Origin: Cubamyces lactineus
Taxonomy: Eukaryota; Basidiomycota; Agaricomycetes; Polyporales; Polyporaceae
DNA: 64,000 bases
Direction of reading: 5' to 3'
NCBI GenBank assembly: GCA_022376465.1
Contig: JACDTU010000029.1
Location: forward strand, 62,001-126,000
In this document: piece by piece, positions 40,586 to 52,742 of the stretch
Layout of the letters: each line of letters starts with the position of its first letter
Numbering within the stretch: the stretch's first letter is position 1
Program-made: the position numbers and the translations under genes
Notes under the pieces: model-generated
Databases searched by the model: none
What the model was told of the DNA's origin: nothing
What the model saw: only the letters and a program-made list of their open reading frames with translations

Positions 40586-41571
40586 ACAGAGATATTTCGG
40601 GACGAGAGAGATACGAGCAAAGTGCTACTGGGCAGATCCTTCAAGATGCTGATAGAGGTAAGAGGCACGTAGTAGTTAAGAAGCCGTTGCGAAGAAACGA
40701 CCAGACAGGTGCAAATATTGTACACGGTCACGTGCTCGACGCGTCGCTCGTATATATACGCGCGGCATTTTGCCAACCCTCCTTTAGCGGCTTTCCCTTC
40801 CCGTACCTCATTCCATCAGTATACTCCGCCTAGGCAGCATATTTCGCTCATTGCTGGTTTAATGAAGCGTGTGTCTGTCTCATCATAGAGTTTTTCTCTC
40901 GCCTCGCTAATCAACTCATCCAATGTAGGCTTCCGGTCCTCTCGAGGTCGTGACAATACTCTGCAAACAGTAGTGATGCAGATCACAAGCATGTGCTCGC
41001 TATGCGTCCCTAACATATCCGCCGCATGCATGCATGCGTCTCATAATGCACGGTTTTGACTACTACGTACGCGCAGCCTAAAGCGGTGGCTGCCACGTGG
41101 GCCACTCACCCTACGTCATACCTCGTTGTTTCCACTCACCGTGCTCGACGACTCGACCGCAGTGAACGAACAACAAAGTCGGCAAATATGCACGCTCTGC
41201 CCATGACGAATCGTTGATGTTTGTGCTACTGGACCGCAACGAACGCGATACCAGCTCGCCAGCCCTCACTACCTGATAGTAGCCTTGGCTGTGCTCTTCG
41301 AGCAACCTTCTGGCACCTGGCGGCGGCAACGTGCAACCTTCACAGACTGCGAACCACTTCGCGTTTCGAACACATGCCTTCAACGTTCGGCCTGGCTGGG
41401 GGGCGGAATGTGCGCCCTCGGATCCAGCCGCCAGGCGCAAGGTCCGCGTTAATAAACTCGATATCGCCTAGCTCGTCCACATCTCTCTCTTCGTCTTGCC
41501 ATATCGTCTATCTTCTCAGTTGCATCGACTCTTCTTTCTCCTCTCTCAGTACACGCGGATCTCACCATACG
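40586..41571. other. Divergent intergenic region between the cyclin-box gene and the P-loop ATPase
   Basis: A TATATATA run near 40750 lies about 165 bp upstream of the cyclin-box gene start and may be its TATA element. No gene is recognised. Confidence 0.45.
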
Positions 41572-44408
41572 ATGGCACGCAGGACGGTCAATAGCAGCGG
41601 CAACACGGTCCTCGCTCGCCAGGGCCCCACGCCGCGCACGCGCGCACTCTCGCCCCCAGCGTCGCGCCGCCAGAGCATGCACGCCACGTTCGCGCAAGGT
41701 AATCCCATACAGCTGCACTGGCTGTTTCGTTCGAACATACCCCGCCGCCGTGGCGCGCCCATGCCTACGGACGTTCGGAAGCGCAACTTCTTCGGCATCG
41801 GCGAGATTATCGGTGTCCTTGCAAACGTATGTATCTTCATCTCATCGTGCTGCTACCGCGGACAGGGTTGTCGCGCGGCCTGTGTGACGTGTCTGATAGC
41901 ACCTCCTTCGTTTCGTTCACCTCGTCCATGCAGCCGTCCGAAACCCTCCGTTCCCTGACAGAGTCGAAGAAGATGCTCGAGGAGACGAAGAGAGAACTGG
42001 CCGAGGCTAGGGAACGGGCACAGCTCACTCCAACGCACACATTCTCTCCCCTTCCTGGCTTCTTCGACAGGCCAGCAGAGCTCAGAGCGATTACACGTGC
42101 ATTGGAAGGCGAGCCAAGCTTCACGGTGTTGTTCGGAGCGAGTAGCGTCGGCAAGGTGAGCACTACTGCTTGACCCTGTGAGCTGGTGCCAACGAATAGC
42201 AGACTGCTTTGCTTCGACAAGTGCTCACGCAGTCTGCGTACCATGTACTACACTTTGACCTGCGTATTGCGGGCTTCGCAGACTTGGCTAGCCTCTACAT
42301 GAGCCTCAGGTATGATCGCCTTCCTAGCGTGCACATAGCCTCCTTGACATGTCTTCACAGTCAGCAAATGGAGGGGTTTTTCATGACCATCGCTCAGGAC
42401 CCCGACATGCCTGGGTACGACGTGTTTGAGAAGGAGGCTTGGGCGTTCAAGGTGGGTAGGAACACTTGATTGTCAAGCTCTCAAGTCAAACGATACGGCA
42501 GCACGATCGGCTGAATGTAGAGCGCCGCCTGTCAAACGCGGGTCAATCAAGTGAGGCCTTGAACTCCTCGCTAGGTGATATCAAGACGAGCGATGTCGCA
42601 CGTCTCATGGAGTTGTTTCAGGTAACCCAAGTCCATGCTGCAAGTACGTGAACCCGTAGCTCTAACATATCTCAACGCAGAGTTCGCTGCTTCGGTATTG
42701 GAACTTCCAGCCTTCGCCGGAAAGCCTGGAAAAGGCGCACGCGAAAGACACACAGTCGACCTCCTCCAAGACCACGAAGAAGGAGAAGGAGGGCCGTCCG
42801 TCGTGGCGAGTGCGCATGTTCTCGGGGCGGAAGAAGCAGTCGACGGCTGCGCGCGAGAACGGCGAAGCGCAGCGTGGTCCATCTCATGCGGATAGCAGAG
42901 GAAAGGAGAAGGAGAAGAAGCCAGAGCCGCCCACGAAAAAGATCCCAGTCTTTTTCATCGACGAGGCGCACAAGCTGTGTGTTCACGCTCACACCAGTAT
43001 AGGTCGACGAAACAGTACTGACCAGAGGCTTGTTAGGCCTGCGCTGATTCGTTCCGTCGATGCCATGAAGTGCCTCTTGGACGCGATGCTGGTGCTCACA
43101 AAGCAGGATAGGCTCTGCCATGTCATCCATGCGACGAGCGACCCGTTCTACCAGACGTGGCTTCGGCAGCTGAACGTCATGCAGCACTGCAAGGCGAGTC
43201 TCTCCGTGTGCACGAGTCTGTCACCCATAGTTTACATTAACGTCTGTCACACAGATCGTCACCATTGGAGACTATCCCAAGAACGAGACTCGGAAGTTCT
43301 TCCGCGAGCGGATCCTACCGAGCGTGCCAGAACCTCTGCGGGGGAAGCTCGACTTCGAGACGCTGTACGATGCGTTCGGAGGCAAGCTCGCCCACTGGCA
43401 AGACTTCATCACGGATTTCGGTGAGCAATACATGACGCGTCCCTCCAAACGGCTAGACTGAGCAGACGTGCAGTGAACTCCAATGGGAAGATCGACAGTA
43501 AGTCTACATGAATTGCACCTGAAACGTAGGCTAATAAACCGACGACAGTCAAGCAATGCTCTCACTTCATACAAGCTCACGCGTTGCTCAACCTGCACAT
43601 CATCCACTCGGCGCAGGCGTCGACCAACGGCCAAGCTCCGTCAGGCTCTAATGCCCCCGCGAGCCCCGAAAGCCAACACGCATCCACGCATGCGATCCAC
43701 CGGCTCTCTCCCCCGACCACCGCGGGAGCCGGGGCCGGATTCCGCATCTACAGCCCGCTCACCGCACACCCGCACCAGTCCCCACCGACCCTCTTCGCGC
43801 CGAGCAACGTCGGGAGCGGGGACGAGGCGCCGGAGTTCCAGGCGGACTTCACCGCGTACCAGCTGCTGAAGGTCATGAACCGGCTCGCGCAGCCGGGCAC
43901 GCGCGCGCTGCCGTACTTCCTGCTATGCCGCGAGCTCGGCGCGCGCGCGGTGGACGGGATGGTGAAGGGGCGCATCCTCGACCTGCGCTGGACGGAGCCG
44001 GTGTCGAGGGAGCTCGTCGACCCGCTCCGCGCGAGCATGCGGGTGCGCGAGAGCATCCGCGCGCAGCTCGGCGGGGCGAACGCCGGCGCGGGGAGCAGCG
44101 GGACCGCGGTCAACGAGCCTGGTACCGGCATCAGCGTCGGCGTCAACGTGGGCGAGGGCGCGTACGGGTCCGACGAGGACATGGTGCCGATGTCGGACGA
44201 GGAGGTCCTGCGCGCGCACGAGCGCCTCATGGATGGGCCCCCGCTGGGCGGCGAGGAGGAGGAGGAGGTGCTGGGCCCGAAGCTCGTGCCGATCTCGCCG
44301 ATCATGCGCTATGCGATGCGCGAGGTCGTCCAGGAGTACTACGACGACGATGACGACGATAGGACGGCGTCCGAGTACGCGTCGCTGTCTGACGTGCAGG
44401 AGTATTGA
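41572..44408 (+). CDS. P-loop (AAA+/STAND-like) ATPase of unknown role
   Basis: Ten exons (41572-41826, 41934-42155, 42203-42309, 42361-42451, 42502-42621, 42681-42976, 43037-43193, 43255-43420, 43474-43497, 43549-44408) join to 765 residues. After a basic N-terminus and a short coiled coil (LTESKKMLEETKRELAEARE) comes FFDRPAELRAI and the Walker A loop GASSVGKTALLRQ (about residues 152-165). Walker B is PVFFIDEAHKL (about 355). Between them lies a Lys/Glu/Ser-rich insert (KEKEGRPSWRVRMF, KEKEKKPEPPTKK). The layout resembles the archaeal-ATPase/STAND group, where a box before Walker A is often followed by signalling roles; the role here is unknown. The C-terminal third is Ala/Gly/Pro-rich, ends acidic and contains no recognised domain. 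The intron after residue HCK may use a GC donor, or a GT site 12 bases later. Confidence 0.72.
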
Positions 44409-45599
44409 GCGTGCGGTCACCGTGCGTCTCGTTTGGGTTCGGCTGGAACGGTATTCGTGAGCCCATCGCCCGGGGCTGATTGGCGATGGCATTGGGTTCG
44501 ATGGTTCGGTATGTTGTGTTAGGTATGTACGGTATCCTTGTGGAACGTTCACTTATTTCCGACGCGGAACAGTATCTCGTAGGTAGTTTTCGATATATCA
44601 TTGCAGAGCTCGGCCCCTTCAGACGCTTGTATGACACTCGTATCAACGTGTGTGAATCGTTCGTCAACGAACGCACGAATCTGTTGTGTAATTGTTTAAC
44701 AAGTCAAGACGTCGAAGAAGTGCTGGGAGGTATGGACGCCTCGCGACTTCCGCAGCTGGCGATCGGCGGTGTCCTACGTAAATATCCTGCAGCTGCTCAC
44801 ACAAGTAATCGACTGGGAAGAGGATTGCTCGAGCTTCCCAGAATTGTACGGCGGAGGCTCATCGGCATCACGCGGTGCCAGTAAACGTCTACCCTGGGAC
44901 GCCGGAGCGATGACTAGGCAGAAGAACCACGCGTGTCCCTTACCGCAGCGCATGCGCACGTACGTCGCACCTACCACAGTGCACGGCGTACGTCCCGATG
45001 CAGCGTGCCCCTTACGTATACAATGCCCGCAGTCCCACCGTGGGGTGTGTCCCAGCTAAGACGGGCCTGCCGCGACATGTCTTCGCGCTGCAGGCGGCAG
45101 GTCTGGATTTGGAGAAGCTGGTTTTAAGGATTATGCATGCGCAGCGCGAGCCTTCTTCCCTCCTGCGGACAATTAGGCAGTGAGTCACTGCTCTCAGGTC
45201 GTCGGGTCCGTATACACGTCGAGAGTTGCCGCTGATCTTGGACGCATATGCCAGGATTGCACCGGTGCTGGCCGCTGAGCAAACTGCAGCGACTCCTCCG
45301 AGATATTGAACGTCGAACACTGGCAGACGCCAAGCTGTGCACTGGTACTTACCTCCATACAGCGTACGCGTGCCACTGGGGGAAGTCCAGGAATTGAGCA
45401 TGTCGTTGCTGCGAGCATACCGAGCTACGGCGGTACAAACGTCAACGTTCAGCATCCAACTTAGGCGTCTCTCGAAGCAGCAGCAGCTGCAACGTACCGG
45501 AACCCAGGTGGGTGACTGTTATTCCGCGGGGCAGCTCCGTGACTACATGTGCCGGTCCATCATGCATCAGCGATCCAGCCCACGCAGTGGGAGCCTACT
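44409..45599. other. Intergenic between the ATPase and Argonaute
   Basis: Overlapping short frames on both strands; none is recognised. Confidence 0.45.
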
Positions 45600-45606
45600 T
45601 ATATAG
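45600..45606 (+). promoter_or_regulatory. TATA box of the Argonaute gene
   Basis: TATATAG about 105 bp before the ATG, followed by a C/T-rich leader. Confidence 0.5.
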
Positions 45607-45705
45607 CCTCCCCCACTTCACGTTTCCCTTCGTTCTCCCCCCTCTCTCATCCTACGATCACTTACACACTCAACCTAGTCAAGCACCAGCACTACTTATC
45701 ATTTC

Positions 45706-48700
45706 ATGCAACGAGGGCGTGGACAAGACCGAGGTGGCGGCAGAGGCGGGTTCAGAGGCGGCTCGCGCGGCGGCCCTCCCAGCGGGGGCACTGGTGGACG
45801 GGGTAGCCCCGGTCCAGGTTATGGCGGCCGTGGTGGCCCCCCGAGCGGGCGCGGCGGCTACCGCGGCGGGGACGGAGGCGGATTCCGGGGCGGAGACCGT
45901 GGAGGATATCGTGGCGGGGGACCGGGGTCGAGGGGAGGAAGCGACCGAAGCGGGTTCAGTGGGCGCGGACGAGGGCGCGGAGAGCCTGCAGGGTACGCCG
46001 CGCTCTTCCCGCGCAGCGCGAGGCTGATGATGACCTCATTCCGACTGCAGCGTGTTCGCCCCCGGCCAGCCCGCCAATGTAGACGCCCGCATCACTGACA
46101 AATCCCAGGACACGCTCATTGCCTCCCTGCGATCGCTCAAGCTCACCGACACCGACCTCCCGGGGCGTCCGGGCTTTGGCACCAAAGGCACCGAAATCAA
46201 GCTACGCGCGAACTTCTTCCCGGTCAGGGTACCCAAAGGGCCGCTGTTCGAGTATGACGTTGCGCTCCAGCCGCCTGCCAGCAATAAACGCCTCAAGCGC
46301 AGGATCTTTCAGCTCGCGGAGGAGACGCCTGAATGGAGGAACGCCGGGATGACCGGCAAGGTCGCGCACGACAACAGCGCGAAGCTGATTTCGTGCTTCA
46401 AGCTCCCTCAGCCTCTCGAAATCAAAATAGCGTACACGGAAGAGGGCGAGGATACCGCAGAGAAAAAGAGGGCGCCCAAGCCATACGTGATGGCTATCAA
46501 GTTCATCCAACCCATCGAGACGCAGGCCTTGATCAAGTGCGTACATTTCTTGTCGTCGTTCTCCATATCCCCTGGGAGCCTCAGCCGTACAAGGGACTTG
46601 TCCGCGAGAACGCACGCGGCCTCTCGTAGCGCATGCTCCTTGTACGCTGCTGCTCCCAGACCCCGCCCGCCCGTCCGTCCCCACTGCCTCGGGTTGACGC
46701 GCCCCTCTACTGACTGCTTCGCAAATGAAGTTACCTCGAGGGCCAGCCGCAGTACCGGGGCTACGACATCATGCCCATCATCAACGCTCTCAACCTCGTG
46801 CTCTCCATGCATCCCAGCCGCGTCTCGGGCGGGGGTGTTATGGTCGGGCGGAACAAGTTCTTCCACCCGTCCCCGACGGCCCCGCCCGTCTCGCTCGGAG
46901 GCGGCCTCGAGGCGTGGCGCGGGTTCTATTCGTCGGTGCGCCCCGCGTGGAAGCAGCTCATGGTCAACGTGAACGTGTGCACCACCGCGTTCTATACGCC
47001 TGGCAATCTGGCCGAGCGCCTGATCGAGTTTATGAACGCGAGCCATGGGGCGCGCCCTGCGGCATTTGTGAAGGGCGTCCGGATTCGGACGACCCATCTT
47101 GGATACAGAAAGACGGTGAAGACGGCGGCGAAAGTCAACGCGCGCCAGTACAAGTTTACAGCCGAGGGCATGGGCGAGGTGACTGTGGAGCAGTACTTCG
47201 CAAAGAGTGGGTAGACTCTAGGTGTCGTTCTGCGATTCTCTGATTCACCGCGATCTCTAGAGTACAACATCAAGCTCCGATACCCGGATCTCCCTCTCAT
47301 CGACGTCGGCGGGCAAAAGACAAACTACCTCCCAGCGGAGCTCTGCGTCATCCTCGAGAACCAACCGTTCCGGGGCAAGCTCCTCGACGAGCACACGGCC
47401 GCGATGATCACCGTCGCGTGCCAGCCGCCCAACGTCAACGCGCGCGAGATCGTCTCGCGCGGGATCCAGGAGCTCGGGTTCGCCCAGACCGCGCCTCCGC
47501 TCAACGCGTTCGGCGTGAGCATCGGGCCCGAGATGGCGGTCGTCCCCGGGCGGATCCTCCCCGCGCCGAGCGTGCGGTACGCGGGCGGGCCCACCGCGAT
47601 CGACGACCGCGCGTCGTGGAACCTGCGCGGGGTGCGCTTCACCGCGGGGGCGCGCCTCGAGAAGTGGGCGGTGCTGCTCATCCAGGACGGCAACCGCCGC
47701 GACGAGTTCGCGGGCGCGAACGACCCCGAGCTGCTGAGCACGCTGAGCGGGTTCATGGACATGTGCAAGCGGAGCGGCATGACGGTCGACGGCGCGCGGC
47801 CGATGGTCGTCGCGGCGCAGCTGCCGCCGCGGACGATGGACGACCCGCTGCGGAAGCGGGCGATCCAGAAGATTCGCGAGACGCTCACGTCCGTCGCGTC
47901 GAAGCCGAAGATCATCCTCGTCGTGCTCTCGAACGGCGACCGCTACATCTACTCGGGGCTGAAGCACCTCTGCGACGTCTTCCTCGATGTCGCGACGGTG
48001 TGCGTGCACGCGGCGAAGATACGGAAGGAGCGCGGGCAGCTGCAGTACTTTGCGAACGTCGCGTTAAAGTTCAACATGAAGCTGGGGGGCGTGAACCACG
48101 AACTCGGGGACCAGAACATGTCGTGGCTCACGAAGGAGCCGACGATGCTCGTCGGCATGGACGTTACGCATCCGGGTGCGGGCACCGTTCGCGGCACGCC
48201 ATCTATCGCTGCGGTCGTCGCGAGCGTCGACCGGCGGATGGCGCAATACCCTGCGAGCCTTCGCCTACAAGAGTCCCGGAAGGAGGTATGTCTGTCGCAC
48301 CCGCCATTTGCTATGCATGAGTCCCTTGGCTGAACATTATGTCGCAGATGATTACTGACCTCCAGGCGATGATGGAGGAGCGCCTGATCGCCTTCCGGGA
48401 CAGGAACAACAAATCCCTGCCCACCCGGATCCTCGTCTATCGCGATGGCGTCTCCGAGGTGCGAACAACCCCTCCCATCTAAACTTCCGAGTCTAACATA
48501 TCTCGCTCACGTATCTCACCCGTCCATTCGTACCGCAGGGCCAATTCGAGACCGTCCTCCGAGAGGAGATGCCGCTCATCAAGAAGGCGTTCGCGCGGTT
48601 CAGCACGCCGCAGAAGCGCTACACCCCCAAGCTGACGATCGTCATCTGCGCGAAGCGGCACCACACGCGCTTCTTCCCGACCGACGCCGCGCACGCCGCG

Positions 48701-49217
48701 GGCGACGGCAACCCGAAGCCGGGCACCGTCGTCGACCGCGGCGTCACCGCCGTCTACGACTACGACTTCTTCCTCCAAGCGCACGGAGGTACGCACCACA
48801 CCTTCATCTTCATCTGGCGTTTCACTAAAACGGGAGACTGATACGCTCGTTTGTGCTGCTCCAGGCCTGCAAGGGACGACGCGTCCGACGCACTACTACG
48901 TCGTCCGCGACGAGATCGGGATCGGCGCAGACCAGCTGCAGGGCCTGACCAACGACGTCAGCTACACCTTCGCCCGCGCCACGAAGGCGGTCAGCCTCGT
49001 CTCCCCCGCGTACTACGCCGACCTCGCCTGCGAGCGTGGCCGGTGCTACATCCTCTCGCTCCTGCAGGGCCTCTCCGACGCGGTGGCGACGACGACGGCG
49101 GGCAGCGGCACGGACGACCAGGAGGAGGTCATGAAGGAGGCGAAGAAGCTGTGGCGATTCGAGAAGAACCCTAACGGCGTTGGCGGTGCTTTGAAGGAGA
49201 CGATGTTCTATATCTGA
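45706..49217 (+). CDS. AGO: Argonaute (QDE-2-like slicer)
   Basis: Seven exons (45706-45992, 46051-46536, 46731-47206, 47261-48285, 48348-48458, 48539-48788, 48865-49217) join to 995 residues. Residues 1-95 are an RGG/GGR-rich tail. ArgoN follows from about 100 (VFAPGQPANVDARITD, IKLRANFFPV). The linker and PAZ are recognised by GVRIRTTHLGYRKT and EQYFAKKYNIKLRYPDLPL. MID follows, and PIWI from about 633 (ILVVLSNGDRYIYSGLKH). Catalytic residues of the DEDH tetrad are seen: Asp717 in GMDVTHPG, Asp791 in VYRDGVSEG and His888 in PTHYYVV. The Glu finger lies in the SRKEMI region or nearby. It is therefore predicted to be slicing-competent and to act with small RNAs in RNA silencing (quelling), including silencing of retroelements such as the one at 55.9-62.4 kb. 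That last link is inference. Confidence 0.95.
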
Positions 49218-49493
49218 GGTATGATCTTGTCATGGATAGGCGTGTTGGACAAGTACTGGTCTCTCGAGTGGATGCGGATTGGAAGGTATCGGTCTGCTGA
49301 ATGTGGTGCGGTCATAATCGTTCCTGCGTGTATCTGTACAATAGCGTCTGTACAATGTTCTCTCAGTTCTGGTTAGTAATGAATTTTTGTTTGTGCGACG
49401 AGCCGGAGGCAGCCCGCTCCAAGTGCAGCGGTGCCTTGTGAGATGTGGCAAGGCGTCGGGTATGATCAAAAAGGCACCAGGTCTCAGCAAAAG

Positions 49494-49565
49494 TGGACAT
49501 TCAGGGGATTGAACCCTGGACCTCACGCATGCGAAGCGTGCGCGCTACCACTGTGCCAAATGCCC
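49494..49565 (-). tRNA. tRNA-Ala (anticodon CGC)
   Basis: The 72-nt minus-strand sequence folds as a cloverleaf. The acceptor stem GGGCATT pairs with AATGTCC. The anticodon stem CACGC/GCGTG encloses the loop TTCGCAT, giving anticodon CGC. The T arm CAGGG-TTCAATC-CCTG is canonical. The third pair of the acceptor is G:U, the identity element of alanine tRNA. The discriminator base is A and there is no intron. The D stem has one mismatch. Confidence 0.92.
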
Positions 49566-49806
49566 ATGACGTTTAATAAATCACAGAGCAGTGAGTAAGG
49601 TTGTACGTTTTGTCACTTACGTTAATTCCTTGGGTCCTTGTGCTCCGTCGTTCCTTCCACGCAGATATGTCTGAACTTATTGCGGCAATATTCTAGGACG
49701 CACTTCAGAATGAGGTAGCGGTTTCGCGGATGTTCAATACACAGAAGTATTCGATTCCACTGTGAGTACTTGGCCGCCGGTGACACCACGTCAGTATCTT
49801 GCTAAT

Positions 49807-52178
49807 TTAATGCCATCTTTCGAGCTGAACACTGGCACTCTTCCACTCTGCCTCGACACGTTCCACAACAACCGGGCTCCGTGGCTTCACTCTGCACGGG
49901 AAACTCACCGGCTTCGAGTTGAAACCGTCCGTGAAGTTCCATGGATCTGGCATGATAGGCCGCCCTGCCTCGTCCAGCGCCGGCAAGATGTCGAACGCCC
50001 ACAGGATCCGCGCGACGGCGATGAAGAGCGAATTCTGCGCGAGGTGCATCCCGACGCATATGCGCCGGCCGAACCCGAATGGGAGCTCGAAGTCCTTCAG
50101 GCGCGGGTCGTCTGTCTCGAGGAACCGCTCCGGACGGAAGTCTTCGGGCGATGGGAACATGACCGGGTCCTGCATGATCCCTCTGTCGTTCAGCGCATCA
50201 TCAGAACCAGTTATCTCGGTTTCCGACTAAAGCAGGGCGTACGTCAGGTTGGCGAAGACCGTCGATCCCTTCGGTATGAACCTGTGTGAGAAGGCTCAAA
50301 ACTCAGTCTGACAGCCTCCAGAATCATCTATGCAATACTCATGCTACTGACATCCCGTTGTATTCGTCGTCGGCTGTGACTGCGTGCGGAGTGCCCCCAA
50401 GTACAGCGATGGGTCGCCATCTGAGGGTCTCGTTGATCAGTGCCTTCAGATACGGAAGGCGCTCCCGATCTTCGAAAGCTGGAAGACGATCTTGGCCGAC
50501 AACCTCGTCCAATTCCGCCTGGGCTTTGCGCATAGCGTCCGGGAAATGCAGCATTGCCACTGAAACCATGGTCAGTCACACATACGCAAACTGTTATATG
50601 GCATTACTTACAGAATAGGATGCAGAGCGTTCCCGCAGTCTATGCGCTGCTCATCAGCTCGCATGGTACAGCAGAATTGGGCGCGGGTACGCACAGTCTC
50701 GATGCCTGCACCGAACGGCGAAGAGACGGTGTACGCGATCTCCAAGTCTGTCATGCCATTCTTGGCCTTGTTCGCGACAGTCTGTGACGTGAGGCAGTCT
50801 GGTACAGTCCCATCGGCCATCCGCTGTTTCACGTCGTCGAGCAGGTGAGTAAGAAGGGCGATGTCCCGCTCGCGGTGTTCCTCGGGCTCGCGACGGAACC
50901 ATTGCAATGATCGCTGTACCATGTATTCAGCCGAGAGGTAATCACTGATCACATGGCCACTCTTACAGGTAACTTCAGCAACCAAGGCCACGACTCGACC
51001 AGGTATTTTCCAGGTATGCTATGCCCACGAAATGTGAGTAGGAAGTTTCAACAACCTGTCACATCTGAATAGGATTAACCTACTTCACGCTATACAATCG
51101 AAAGACTGGGTGAGCAGGAGTATCACCAAGACAAATGAGCTTTCACACCTCGTCAAGTCTACGGCGTAGGTGAGCGTAGGCACTCAAAGGCAAGTAGTCT
51201 TGATACTTACAATCCATAGCTGCCATGTTCTCCTTCACGATCCACTCATCAACGCTCGTAACTCGTCTACCGTACGTGACAGAGGTAGCAACGCTCGCAG
51301 CGAATCTGGGGAGTCCGAAATGCATCAGCACTCCTTGTACAAGGCCCAGCTCAGCAAAACGACCGTACCGTTGAAGGTGCTGCTCATACTGCTCTGGATC
51401 CGTCAGGAGCTCGTGCAAGAGGACAGCCGATTCTAGAGTTTGTATCTCGTTGTACGTATCCGCTCGTCTCGAGTGGAAGCCATTGTGCAAAACCTGACCC
51501 GGCCCTGTTCGCGTTAGCATGATGAAGATGCGTTTGAGCCGCCCTCCTCTGACCTTCCGCCATTTACGCCAACCCTCTCCGTACGGAAGCATGAGCCCGC
51601 GCATGTTATCAGACAGGATTTCTCCGCTGCCAGTTCCAATGCTCAATCCGTGATCACCAGAGGAGAACGCTAGCACTCACGCTACCACGAACCGCGGTCG
51701 GCTCGAATAGATCTCAGATCTCTTCTCCAGCAGGTCCCATGCAGCTTGCGCAGTACCAAGCACTGCACAAACACGTCCGGTGTAAGTGTTTCATTCCACA
51801 CATGCAATACTGTTGAAGGAATTGACGTACCAATGACTGGAGTGCTTCCCAGGTGGAAGGATACCACTGGACCTACTCCGCAAGACAAAGCCCAACGGTG
51901 AGTACCCAAGTCGAAACTGCCTGATCAAGAAGGGGTTGGTGCGATCGCGCGTTGTACGCACCGTACTGGCGATTCCATTCTGCGAACTTGCGCCAGGGCT
52001 TAATAGACGGGACCTGATGCTTGTTTCCCAAGAAGGGCAGGCCCCGCGGGCCTGGCGGCATATTCCTCCTACGCGTATATTGTTTCATTAAGACAAACAG
52101 CGCGAACGCAAGGAGGAGCAGCCAGATATCGATGGCGGACGCCAAGAAGGCGTTATTACGATAGTCGCTCATAGCCAT
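49807..52178 (-). CDS. Cytochrome P450 monooxygenase
   Basis: A minus-strand multi-exon gene from ATG 52178 (MAMSDYRNNAF) to a stop at 49807. Order of features: N-terminal membrane anchor (IDIWLLLLAFALFVLM), basic stop, proline hinge MPPGPRGLPFLGN, helix C region (GEGWRKWRKVLHNGF), I-helix SPFGAGIET, ExxR in ALINETLRWRP, PERF-type FRPERFLE, and the heme loop FGFGRRICVGMHLA with the ligand Cys. The exons around 51.0 kb join properly (PGKYLVESWPWLLKLP, then LQWFRREPEE), so the gene appears intact. Internal exon limits were recognised but not all fixed to the base. It belongs with the large Agaricomycete P450 families related to OrdA-like enzymes. Substrate unknown. It is followed on the same strand by an amidohydrolase and an acyltransferase gene. 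Confidence 0.88.
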
Positions 52179-52742
52179 CGCGCACTCGGACACTACGAGA
52201 CCGAAAGGTAGAAGTCGCGAAAAGGTCTTCCGGCGAGCCTGCTCACGGCCGCCTTTTATACGGCCCCGCACAGTGGGGGTTCGCGCGTGAGAAGGTCTGA
52301 GAAGACGTGCCTATTTACTGGACGCGCGCCACAGCAGAGCGTTTGGAAGAGGGACGAGAAGCCTTCGGGCACCCCTGTGAACGACTATTGGTGTGGATGA
52401 ATCCCATGATCGCTGTCAATTGCTCGCTGAGAGTACGGACTCCCGCACAGGCCTTGATCATGGGTACGCTGCGTCGTGGGATCCGCACCGGCATACCGGC
52501 AGGTGAGCATCCTACTCGCTATGGGGCATGTCTCCTTAGCGGAAGCATTTGGTTGATTGTACGCGACTATTGTTAGATACAGAATGCGGCATGATTTACA
52601 CTCCGTTTACTTGCAGGATGCAGCAAAGTCAATAGTGCAACGTCTATAGTTGCGATAGATTCGTACCTTCAAACTTTCGCGCTCGCGCTCCCGCGCCCGG
52701 ACATCTTCGTCAAATGTGTCGCGTACCTATCGAGTATCAGCG
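52179..52742. other. Intergenic between the P450 and the M20 amidohydrolase
   Basis: P450 promoter region. No gene is seen. Confidence 0.45.
52254..52260 (-). promoter_or_regulatory. TATA box of the P450 gene
   Basis: TATAAAA on the minus strand, about 76 bp before the ATG at 52178. Confidence 0.6.

Noticed and set aside
44480..45455. Frames of 130-150 codons on both strands upstream of Argonaute
   Set aside because: They overlap each other and show no family resemblance.
47257..48009. A 250-codon open frame antisense to Argonaute
   Set aside because: It lies fully inside the GC-rich PIWI/MID coding exon and its Arg/His/Val-rich translation is a shadow of the real gene.
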